NCBI GenBank assembly: GCA_016647705.1
Contig: CM028326.1
Location: forward strand, 18,723,401-18,787,400
Length of the DNA stretch: 64,000 nucleotides
Source: Eucommia ulmoides
Lineage: Eukaryota; Streptophyta; Magnoliopsida; Garryales; Eucommiaceae
Direction of reading: 5' to 3'
The notes under the pieces were generated by a model. The model searched no databases, was not told the origin of the DNA, and saw only the letters and a program-made list of their open reading frames with translations. A program made the position numbers and the translations under genes. Positions 1 through 9,692 of this stretch are shown piece by piece. How positions within the stretch are numbered: position 1 is the first letter of the stretch; each line of letters begins with the position of its first letter.

Positions 1-671
1 ACATGCTCACAAATTCTTAAGTTAAAGAAATAAAGGAAGAAATTGAAGAACTTAGCCTAGTCCGAAGATTTGTCGCTAAGAATCGTTCAACGATTGGTTC
101 ACTGTCTTCTTTTTCTTTGGGATGTGAGCTCTCCCTCTAAAACTCATCTACCCAACCCTAAGTATAGCCTAAGGGTGGTAGCATGCAAGAGAGGCCGTAA
201 ATGAGGGAGGGAGATGGCTTAAATAGGGAAAATATCCTAAAAAATATCTAATCTATGTAGAGGTGACCGACTTGGCGGTGGGATTCACCGCCTAGGCAGT
301 GGGTATGTCAGTTCAGTGATCGCTGCAGTGGTGAAGACAACGGTGGATTTGGTGACCATGCTGTAGTTTCACCACTTAGGCAGTGAGTTTCCAATAGATT
401 TAGGCCCTCTCTGTATTTTCACCGCCTAGGCGGTGGTCTGGACGCATAGGCGGTGGGTTGGTTCTCAGAATCTTGCTTTCGTGCTTATTTTTCGACCATT
501 CTTGGTTCGATCTGATCGTTTACGCTTCGTTTTCCTACCTTTTCAACCCACACACCTGATTTATACAAAAAGAATAAAAACTAATTAAAACATAATAAAA
601 ACGCTATAAAAAAAAGTACTCTAAAATTAACAAAACCGGTTTGAAAATATATAGGTAGATCACACGTATCA
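1..671 (-). repeat. E1 3' LTR (5' part of the LTR only)
   Basis: The segment ends in a CGTATCA variant of the family's CCTATCA terminus, directly followed by AATACCCCTAAACTTGG, the reverse complement of the polypurine tract. It holds the GC-rich palindrome array of the family at about 270-460 (for example ACCGCCTAGGCGGTG near 420). The TATA region near 215 is mutated to a TTAAATA-like sequence. Confidence 0.75.
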
Positions 672-2158
672 AATACCCCTAAACTTGGAATTTTGCTTGT
701 CCTCGAGCAAAACACTCACACGATAATGAAAAACATAACAAAATTAAATAACAAACAACCTAAAAACAATCTAAACATAACGATATGCGAGTTTTGAATC
801 TTTCTAACGACCAAGTCATTTTTTCCCTCAACAACCGCCAGTCATATCGAGTTCAGGCAGTAAAACACATCATGTGATATTCTAGAATTTTGACATGCAA
901 TAATGGTGAACGCCATTCTAGATCCTGTAAATGTGTTTGTGCTAGACTCAATAATATAACTATCCAAGACCGGATTGGATTATCCACCAACGAAATTCAT
1001 GACTTAGACCTTATAGGACTAGGATTTCCATATGCCTGATTGGGGTCCACTCTCCACTAATGTAGGTTTAGAAGTTCATAGAGATTAGAAGGACTTGGTT
1101 CGGTTTTGGAATATTTGGCCAAGGGTATTTAGGAATGGAAAACGGGTTAACGTTGTTTACTTAACGTTACCCAAGGCTCAACGCTTGGCACACTCACTCT
1201 CGAAACCCCATAGATAAATTGGAAACAATTCTAAACAAACATTTTAGAACCCCATATATATATATATATATTTATACAACCACACCCCTAAACTTATTCG
1301 ATTAGTATGATTTCACGAGTATGGTTAAATCGAAAGAAAAATGACAAGCGAGTACTCGAATATCGAACCAATCCAAAGTTCGCTCTAAACTTAACCACTC
1401 ACATCAAGAAGTATTTGCAACTACTAACTTGATTCACTCAATTATGCCTTTAATTCAGCGATATAGGTTTGGAAAAAGATCAACTAGCCAGGGTATTTGT
1501 TCATGTATTCAGAATTAAAATGTCACTTTAGACTTCAACAGGGTAACGAGGGATAAATATATAATATGGTAGGCTTAAAAGGCTCAAGCGACCAAAAGAA
1601 TGCCTAAATCATGTCTCCTGAACTACTTCGCCTAGGATTTCGCCTCAAGTTTCCCCTCAATCAGGTTTTAGAATCCTTAATTTATCATGAGTTTGGCTAA
1701 TCGATAATTGGCCTCAAATCGATTAAATAGAAATACATTGAGTCTATATACTCATGCAAATTAGGATCTACAATAATTTTCACCAAAACGCATTGTCAAG
1801 CACAGAGAACACACATGCATGGGTATTACCCTTGACCTCGAATACAACCAGGGGCTAATATTATCATCGGGTAATGGCCTAGATGAACGCAAAACTCAGC
1901 ATGAACACAACAACAACAAATAAACACAAACTAACCTAAACAAACATGCACATAAGAAAACAATAAAACATTTAACATACTATACTACACATCACTTCCA
2001 AACTTAAAACGGAAAGTGTCCTTAGCGATCCCAATCATCAATCTCAACATATGAAATTAAAGTATGCTGACAAAGGGGGTTTAGAACACGTATCGGGGAG
2101 GCGAGAGAATCTCACCTCTGAATCAAGTCGATTGTGACGGATTTAATTTATTTTTAAC
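672..2158 (-). other. E1 conserved 3' non-coding region
   Basis: No coding sequence is visible. The stretch is recognisably related to 20171-22174 (E4), 43061-44577 (E5), 46421-47923 (E6) and 62709-64000 (E8). It includes a second pyrimidine-rich motif (CACCCCTAAACTTATTCG near 1282) next to an AT microsatellite at about 1255-1271. Its persistence in copies that have lost almost all coding sequence suggests cis-acting functions. Confidence 0.6.
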
Positions 2159-2187
2159 CTTGGGTTGCCTCCCAAGAAGCGGGTGGT

Positions 2188-2360
2188 TTAATGTCCTTGG
2201 CTCGACATATTCAGAATGCCCTCAAGCTTGGCAAGATTTTGCATTATTCAGCTCGATCTTTCAACGACACGCCTCACCGGCTTATGTGCGTGGCGCTAAG
2301 CACTATAAACTGGTCGGAATCCTGTTGAAAGGAATGCATCAATACTTGTCGATCTAACAT
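2188..2360 (-). pseudogene. Broken mini-gag of E1
   Basis: The start context and first codons (MLDRQVLMHSF) match the gag-like start in E5 and the intact 56-codon ORF of E8. The end matches E8 as well, with LPSLRAF-type out-of-frame remnants and a stop at 2188-2190. The segment is 173 bases against 171 in E8, so it carries a net frameshift, and a stop follows about 28 codons in. The middle of gag is missing, as it is in E8, which means both copies descend from one deletion derivative. A hairpin motif shared by the family follows at 2159-2176. Confidence 0.6.
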
Positions 2361-2481
2361 CGCCAAGTACCCTGCATAAGAAATTAAAACAAAACTACAA
2401 AAGAAAAATTATATACAAAAGAAATGCCTAAAGTAAAATTGAGTTATTTACTCACAATATCAATAATAAACGACGAACACA

Positions 2482-2500
2482 ATCCTCGGCATCAACGCCA
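2482..2500 (-). other. Mutated primer binding site (tRNA-Asp) of E1
   Basis: The plus strand reads ATCCTCGGCATCAACGCCA. The 3' end of plant tRNA-Asp is ATCCCCGGCAACGGCGCCA, so the site keeps most positions with a few changes. It sits six bases from the LTR terminus, the spacing also seen in E4, E6 and E8. Confidence 0.7.
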
Positions 2501-2506
2501 AAAACT

Positions 2507-3175
2507 TGTACGACGGGCGTTTGTTACACGCTCACGTATTGACTACTCGCAAGTGTATGAGGTCAAAGTTTTAGTATGATGGATCTTTAATATCGATATC
2601 GTATCCACAGGGATTGGTTGTCATTATTATCAAGTACCATGTTTATCATGACCTAACTTTATCTAGGCTAAAAAGAATGTATAAAATTTATATTAAACTA
2701 AACTAATTAACTAAATTGTCTATACTAATATAATGAGATGTTTTAGGGGAAAGAATTGTCTAGGGATTAACTTGGTTTTCAAATACGTGTTCGATCTCGT
2801 TTGACTTACGTTTACGGTGTTCAACCTATTTGACAATCTCAGTTCATAAACTCCTCCACCACCTTTCTCGAGTGTAATACGAGGGAATACGCGACTTCGT
2901 GTCAACGAAGAAGTCCTCCTCAACGTCTTAACGACCCTTGGTCATGTGAGTCTCGCCCCAACGTCATTGATTGCACACAATTCAACTCCCTCCTGGGTTA
3001 TTGGATCGTCGCGTTGTGCTTATCCTATCGACAATCTCAGTTCATAAACTCTCCCGCCACCTCTCCCGAGTGTAAGACGAGGGAATATGTGACTTTGTGT
3101 CAACGAAGAAGTCCCCCTCAATGTCTTAACGACCCAAAGTCACGTGAGTCTTACCCCAACGTCATCGATTGCCCA
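2507..3175 (-). repeat. E1 5' LTR, truncated
   Basis: It starts TGTACGACGGG next to the primer site and contains two copies of a block of about 195 bp (around 2826-2990 and 3022-3185) with the words GACAATCTCAGTTC and GAGTGTAAGACGAGGG. The same internal duplication occurs in E6, E7 and E8 but not in E2-E5. The promoter half of the LTR is missing. Confidence 0.7.
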
Positions 3176-4050
3176 TACTTTAATTCCATGTATCAAATCT
3201 ATAGGAATATTAAAATAATAGTATTATATCTTAAAGATATCCATATCCCTAAAATCACTCAATCAGGTAACCAAATAACGGCTAGTTAACGGTTAGTTTG
3301 GATTAAATCCCAAAATTCCATAAAACTTGAAACAAACTCATCAGTCGACTGCCCGATTTAGGTTGTAGCCAAAACCAAACATTTCTTGCCCATCGATTGG
3401 CTGGTAATTCACAGTCTGTCGACCAAACGATACAGAGAGTTTATCCTCCAAGCACAGGTCATTCTCCCTATCGACTGATTGATTCAAAGAGTTCATTTTC
3501 TATGCTAGGTCGACCTATCTATCGACTGATCGATTCAACAAGTGTGTCTTATACGCTTTGGTTGACTTATCAGTCGATTTCTCATTGTTGAACACTTCTC
3601 TCAAATTCGTTTTTAATACATTCTCATTGACGTTTTCGCCCCTTTAACTAATTTTTTTTCTTAATTAGCTCCACTAAATTTTTAAATTCAATTTTAATTA
3701 ATTATCAATATTTCTTTTTGAATTACACATAGGTGCATATAATTTCACTAATTAGGATCCTATCAAAACACACATAAATTTAAAAATTTTTTGTGTCGTG
3801 TGTGATCCTGATAGGGATACATTAAGAGTAAAAATTAACCTGAGTTGTTTTCCCTTAGATTCTTCAAAATCTTCGGTCTCTTAATGTCCATCGTCTTTGT
3901 CAGTCTCTTTAGCATGCATTCATTACTTGTCATCGTATCTTTATCATTGGAACTAATGAACTGAAACAGTTAATTAAACTGTTAGTTCTACAAAAAATAT
4001 CAACCTTTAATTGTTCATCAACATCTTAAGATCAACAATTACCATGTTCC
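3176..4050. repeat. Repeat A, copy 1 (partial) with GTCGAC array
   Basis: This stretch aligns by eye along its whole length with 5628-6450. Shared words include CCAAATCTATAGGAAT-like starts, CCCCTTTAACTAATTT, CCTGAGTTGTTTTCCCT and TTGTTCATCAACATCTTAAG-like ends. Positions 3345-3580 hold scattered GTCGAC and TCGACTGATTG-type motifs. I read it as the 3' part of an LTR-like unit that is complete at 4290-6450, but I cannot assign a superfamily. Confidence 0.5.
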
Positions 4051-4289
4051 CCGTACCACCAAACATGTGCCACACATGAGGAACTACAAAAACCTACTAA
4101 GCCCAATCAGATTACTACCCCCAATAGACTATTGTTTGGAGCATAATTGCTCTTAATCAGACAAACTCCAAATATCGCCCTAACGGGAGAAAGGCCATCA
4201 ACCCCAAGACACGCCAATTTCGTTATCCCCACTCGGGTATAGTTGTAATGGTCTCTAAGCATATTTAGGAAATAGTTGTTATTATTGGC

Positions 4290-6450
4290 CCAGTAGAATA
4301 CCCAAGAGAGGGGTGAATTGGATAATTAAAAAACTTATCAGAATAAAACTTAATAAATCAAATAATTAATTTTAAGCCTAAATTAATTATTATCTTTATA
4401 ACACAACGGAATAATATTATCAATCTAAGTACACACCCAAACAACAAAAATAAACAAATTAATAATGCAGCATACCAAGATATATTCTGGTTCACCAAGC
4501 TACTCTTGGCTAGTCCAGTCCTTCGAGCCCCACGGAGATTCGCACGCACTAATTCTCAAAATCCCTTTAAAGGTAGGAACCAAACCCACACACGGATTCT
4601 TTTACAGGCTCAGAATCAACCTTTACAATATTCTTTTCACAGGTTAAGGAAAAATCTCTACTTTTTACATGCTCAAGAATAACTTATGTTTTTACAGGCT
4701 AAAGATTAATCTAATTCTTTTTATCACTACGGCTCAAGAATCAAAACCTTACAAAACACTCCAACTATCCTTTTACCCAGTAAGGATTGAACCGTTACAA
4801 AATCACTCAAAAACTCAATTCTTATCTAGGAAGAATTACTATCTCAATCTCTTTACAGGAAAAGACTAAAACCCGGCTAGCCTTGATTAAATACCCCCAA
4901 CAGTATTTAATCCATCACAACTTACCAATACAAAAACTGATAAGAAAAAAATCTCACTCGGAGCTTCTACCACCTCAGATAAATAATAACTCAATTAATA
5001 TCCCAACCAGTGATAGAAAAACGTGAGATACAAAAATCTGATTTTAATAAGATATGAGTAGCAAATTGGAGCACGTAATCAGATTCAAGAAATTATTTGT
5101 CAAAATATTTTCTTCAAAAATTAGAAACCATTTTTAAGATCAATTTCCAAACAATAATTAAATAATGCAATGAAAGAATATAAATGGAAAGATCTTACCT
5201 GGATAACACCAAAGAATAATAGATTGAAATGTTGAAAAACTCAAATCGGTGACTCTTATACAATCAGCGCTTTAACTCAAGAACACCTCAATAATGGATA
5301 TCACAATATGATCCCTCAAAATAAATATAAGAATGATGACTCTTATAAAAGCTTATGAACTGGATAGTTCTTGATATAGTGTTACATCGTTATGAAATCC
5401 GCAGATCTTTTTATAGGTATATGAAACAAGCCCTATAACGACTTGTTTCCACAAGATATGTCTTCTAAAATCATTTAAAGACCCCATATATTAATGCCTT
5501 TCTTTTAAGGTATATTTTACTTGATAATAGCTTTCAAAATATTCAATTTAGTCCCACAAAAGAATTTTCAAACTTAATTCCAAAAGATATGAAGTATTAA
5601 AAGGACCAATTTGAAAAACACTTTAATTCTAAGTACCAAATCTATAGGAATTAAACAATAGATGAACCATATCTTAAATATCACAAAATCCCTTAATTCT
5701 CTCTCAAATCCTAACCAAAATCGGCTACTTTTAAATATGATTTCAGATCAAACAGTATCCTAAAACAGAGTACTCAGTTGACTGCCCAGTCGACTAGACG
5801 ATTCAGGGAATAGCCTATGCAGTTCATCTGTCGACCACTCGGTCGACTCTTAGATTCAGAGTTTGTTTATCTTTTACCAGTTGACCGCTCGGTCGACTCG
5901 CAGATTTAGAGAGTTCAGTTATTTTCACCGGTTGACCTGTCGGTTGACTCTTCGATTCAGGATGTTTTAGTTTCTTTCTCCGGTCGACTCCTCAGTCGAT
6001 TGCTACCTTCTACATCTATTCTCTAATCTCGTTTTTAACACATTTTGTTTTACGATTTTGCCCCTTTAACTAATTTCTTTTCTCAATAAGCTCCACTAAC
6101 TTTCTTAAATTCCATTTTAACCATTCAAAATTATTTATTTTCAATTCACATAGGAGCAAATAATTTTACTTAACCAAAACACACATAAAAGATAAAACTC
6201 ATTTTGTGACATTTGTGTGTTCCTAATTGGGATATTAAGAGTTGAAATTTACCTGAGTTGTTTTCCCTAATTTCTTCAAACTCTTAAATCTTCAATATCT
6301 TCAACTTCATCATTTAGCATCCATTTAATTTGTCATCTTCATCACTGGAACTTTAAATCACTGAAACACTCAATTAAAATATTAGTTCCACCAAATCATC
6401 AATACTTAATTGTTCATCAAAATCTTATGATCAACAATTATTGTTCTTAA
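4290..6450. repeat. Repeat A, copy 2 (longer copy, LTR-like)
   Basis: The unit opens with TACCCAAGAGAGGGGTGAAT, a word I associate with the terminus of a dispersed plant repeat, and closes with TCATCAAAATCTTATGATC-like sequence. Its last 820 bp are duplicated at 3176-4050. Positions 5767-6010 carry an array of GTCGACTC / GGTCGACTC motifs. No ORF with recognisable similarity is present. The 240 bp between the copies (4051-4289) shows nothing I can assign. Confidence 0.45.
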
Positions 6451-6582
6451 AATAACAGCCCACTACTCCACATCCCACCAAATCTCCAATATTAATGCAA
6501 ATGAGTCAAGATTCAGGAAAAACTTACCAAACAAGTCTTTCATTTTCTATAAATACTAGAGCAGAGAGTGTAGCCAGATACG

Positions 6583-6585
<3 letters not shown>

Positions 6586-6633
<48 letters not shown>
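6586..6633. repeat. Poly-T tract (48 T)
   Basis: This is an uninterrupted run of 48 T. It could be the poly-A tail of a minus-strand retroposon lying to its right, but the flanking target duplication is not convincing (TAGCCA occurs on both sides, 14 bases away on the left). The bases just right of it (6640-6770) hold an imperfect duplication of about 72 bp. Confidence 0.8.
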
Positions 6634-6635
<2 letters not shown>

Positions 6636-6790
6636 CCAACGCTTTTAGATCAATGACGAAATAAAAATATTTGATATTTAAAATATGAACCAAAGCAATT
6701 GCAATACTAACATTTTTAGATTTAAGACAAAATGAAAATGTTTAATATTTAAAATGTAGAGCTACAACCTCAAAAACTAGAAACAAACTC

Positions 6791-7754
6791 CTAAACATCA
6801 TGTCTACTTTTTTTCCACTCATTATACATTTCATTAGTAAGGTTTGTTCGCCAAGTAGTCCATTCATTAGAAGTCTCGATGACATGAGTTGATTCACCCT
6901 CTGTATGGCCTTGCCCTTGTCCTTGAGATTTATTTATTAAATACTCAATTGGATCTACTATCATGACTTGTCTAATAAAATTGTGGAGTGAACAACATGC
7001 TATGATTATTCGATTTTGGATAATGATTGGGTAGAAAGAAGGACTTCTAAGTATTCTCCATCGCATTTTGAGAAAACCAAAATATCACTTAATAACATTC
7101 CTAGCACTTGCATGTTTTATGTTGAAGAACTCTTCTGAGGTGCGTGGTTGGTGTCTTTCCCTCTACTCATTAAGATGATAATGTTAGCCATGATATGGGA
7201 CAAGAAACCCTTCACAATTTATGTCACTAGTATTGACAAGATAATAACAATCTATACGGTATAAAATGAAAATATTAAGCTAAACTTAATAAGTTAAGGT
7301 TTATATTACTCACCTTCCCTGTCATTTTTCTCTAAACCAGATACCTCCCCTATCATTTTACAAATATCAGTCAATCTCATTGATTGATTTTTTGTATTAA
7401 AAGACATAAATGCCCTTTTGTATTTTGAAAAAAATAAATTTTTATTTTTATAAAAATTCATTAATGCCCTTTTATTTTTAAAATTATATTTTTTACCCTT
7501 AACTTTTTAAATAATTATATTTACCTCCCACCCTCTCACTACTATCACCACTATTGCCTACCACCGCCCACCACAACCCACCCTTCCGCCATCGCCATCA
7601 TCGGAGAGAGAGAGATAGAGAGGTTGGTGATAGGGAGAGAGAAAGAGAGAGGGGGAGGAAGATGTTTTTATTTATTTTTTATTTTGTTTAATGAAAGGGT
7701 TAAAAAAATATATATTTATTTAAATGGGGATGCTAATGTAAAAAAATAAAAGAG

Positions 7755-7786
<32 letters not shown>

Positions 7787-8778
7787 CAAATTTAAAAGGT
7801 TATTTATATATTTTACTTTTTAATCATTTAATTATTTTTAAATAGTTAAGGGTAAAATTGTCATTACAATTTTTTTTTATTAATCTTTTATCTATAAGGG
7901 AGTAAGTGGTCTTTGACCAAAATGATAAGAGGGATAACTGATATTTGTAAAATGACAGGAGATGTATCTAATTTAGGGCAAAATGGCAAGGGAGGTGAGT
8001 GGTATCAACCCTAATAAGTTATATCAAATTAGTTTGCACACATATTGTTTACTAACATCACTTACTATTTGGGACTCTCAAACTATTTTTCCTACTTAGG
8101 GCATTTCTAAGAACTCTACCATCAGTATCAAATCCTTCCTACTGCGGTATCTAGGTACAACAAATACGTTTGTGGTAATGTCCCCCTTCCTACTGCGGTA
8201 TCTAGGTCTATCTCCTAAATGTACTCTCACTTTGATATATGTCACATCTAAAGCACTGACACAATTCTATGGAAAAGTGAAGTGAATTTCAATACTATAT
8301 TTAAAATAAAATAAAATAAATTGTTTTAGCTAAATTTAGAGAAAATATTATATCTTGAACCACTTCCATCTCCAATTCGTAGAGTCTTAAGGTACAGACT
8401 CAACCATTTTAGTAATTCTTTTTGTAATTGTATTACCACATATAGGAGATCATAGAAATACCTACTAATTGTCTCAACATACCTTTTAAAGTCCCTTTGT
8501 ATGACTTTGTTCTTTACGTGATAAGCTAAAATTTCTAGAAACATTGCTACTTGTTCATTCACTAATAAATTTTTACTCGATCCTAAACCTACTTCTACTA
8601 GTCTACTACATAAAAGGGTAAAAGCACATCGATCCATTCTAAGTAAACTCATATAATTACTATCATTTTCATAGACATGTTCCATCAAATTCTTTCTATT
8701 ATTGAGAAAATTAAGAACATATCTTCGTCTTGATAAAGTCATATGTTGCTGTCGTAGTCGCATGACATTAATCATCAA
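6791..8778 (-). pseudogene. PIF/Harbinger-type DDE transposase pseudogene
   Basis: Three separated blocks match plant PIF/HARBI1-like transposases, which cut and paste DNA transposons in the nucleus. The N-terminal part (8326-8778) has LRMDRCAF and NEQVAMFLEILAYHVKN. The central part (about 8085-8290) has CVSALDVTYIKVRV and, in another segment, DGRVLRNAL, which would carry the first two catalytic aspartates. The C-terminal part (6791-7253) has NCEGFLVPYHG, ASARNVIK and RWRILRSPSFYP, then NEWTTW near the stop. Decay is clear: a frameshift before WRWKWFK (around 8350), stops in the C-terminal block near 7170 and 7080, and a deletion around 8133-8208 with a 23-bp repeat. An intron with donor GTAAGT (about 8064) and acceptor TATAG (about 7253) is occupied by a MITE. 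I did not find the element's terminal inverted repeats or its Myb-like partner ORF. Confidence 0.85.
7297..8011. mobile_element. Mutator-like MITE inside the PIF pseudogene intron
   Basis: The element is about 715 bp and non-coding. Its ends are inverted repeats of roughly 75 bp: left AGGTTTATATTACTCACC, right (reverse complement) AGGGTTGATACCACTCACC, followed in both by related CATTTTACAAATATCAGT blocks. It is flanked by the direct repeat TAATAAGTTA (7287-7296 and 8012-8021). A target duplication of 9-10 bp with long inverted repeats is typical of Mutator-like elements. It also holds (AT)n at 7757-7784, a GAGA-rich patch at 7608-7660 and many CCCTTTT/AAAGGG tracts. Confidence 0.8.
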
Positions 8779-9210
8779 AATTTGAAAAAACTAATCAGCA
8801 AAATGCATTGTTTATAACCAATGCATGTATATAGTTACCAAATTTCTATTGGCCATTACTACATATTAAAATTAACAAAACTAATAAAACAGGGCCATCA
8901 ACTTTATATCCAAAAGTTGATATAAATCATGACATATTTTCTATTTTAGACAATGTTTTACCGTTATATCAATTTTGATCCAACGATCTAAATTAATATA
9001 TTGCGTTATCCAACAATCTGATGGCCTAATGAATTATTTTACAATATATTACATTATCCAAGGTTAATAGAGACGAGTAAATTGGAGGATTGTAATGATT
9101 AGAAGCCCCTTAACATGAGGCCTAATGAATCTAACCTTCTTATTTTTTAACTCCATGAAGAAATATGCATATAATGAGAGATTCATTGCTTAGAAAACAA
9201 AACAAAACAG
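8779..9210. other. Unassigned AT-rich flank
   Basis: I see no ORF, RNA or clear repeat here. It lies between the PIF N-terminus and the copia 5' LTR and may include the unrecognised right end of the PIF element. Confidence 0.4.
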
Positions 9211-9677
9211 TGTTATTGGAATAATTTTTATGGGCTAACATAAATTGAATTAATTGTTTTACAAAAATGGGTTAATGGATAATCTATTATTTAAGCAGCC
9301 CAAATAATCAGTGATTATATTTTAATTTGGACTGTGAAATCTTTTATGTAGAAGCCCAATTAAGTGAAAAGTGTAGGTTTAGGGTTTCGTTAAAGCCCGT
9401 TATAGGAGGGTCCAACGAAAAATCCTAGTATATATAACTAGGTCCTCTCTCTAATCTAGATTAAAGGTTTCTTCCCATTTAGAGACACCACTACAATAAT
9501 CTACATCATAGAGAGGAAGACCTAGTTAGTAATCCGCTGTGATATATTCAATCTCCTGCGATGGCCCAAATAGTTACGTATTCGATTACTGTTCTTTATT
9601 ATTGTGTCATAATAGTCATGTATGCTTTAGTTTATTAATTAATTTATTATTATTGTGATTATGAGATATAATCAACA
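9211..9677 (+). repeat. Copia 5' LTR
   Basis: The LTR is 467 bp, starts TGTTATTGG and ends ATCAACA. It matches 16945-17033, then 18434-18761, then 27088-27147 in that order. Shared words include AAATAATCAGTGAT, GATGGCCCAAA and TACGTATTCGATTAC. Confidence 0.85.
9428..9437 (+). promoter_or_regulatory. TATA box of the copia LTR
   Basis: The sequence GTATATATAA lies inside the near-palindrome CCTAGTATATATAACTAGG, about 240 bp before the LTR end, which is a normal place for the U3/R boundary. The 3' LTR copy keeps it as ATATATAAC. Confidence 0.6.
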
Positions 9678-9679
9678 TA

Positions 9680-9692
9680 TGGTATTAGAGCC
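9680..9692 (+). other. Copia primer binding site (tRNA-iMet)
   Basis: TGGTATTAGAGCC differs from the usual copia primer site TGGTATCAGAGCC at one base. It lies two bases after the LTR. Confidence 0.8.

Larger units (their letters stand above)
1..3175 (-). mobile_element. E1: truncated Athila-like LTR retrotransposon (mini-gag type)
   Basis: This is a Ty3/gypsy element in minus orientation. The window opens inside its 3' LTR (1-671), followed by the reverse-complemented polypurine tract and a non-coding 3' region, a broken mini-gag (2188-2360), a mutated tRNA-Asp primer site (2482-2500) and a partial 5' LTR (2507-3175). The internal region is only about 1.8 kb, far too short for gag-pol, so the copy is non-autonomous. 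Its organisation matches E8 at the other end of the window. The 5' LTR stops near 3176, where an unrelated repeat begins, and no CCTATCA terminus follows, so the element is truncated there. The Athila-like assignment rests on the tRNA-Asp primer site and on shared sequence with E4, whose gag is recognisable. Confidence 0.75.

Noticed and set aside
6567..6640. SINE or LINE insertion ending in the 48-T tract
   Set aside because: There are no RNA polymerase III boxes, no reverse transcriptase motif and no solid target duplication.
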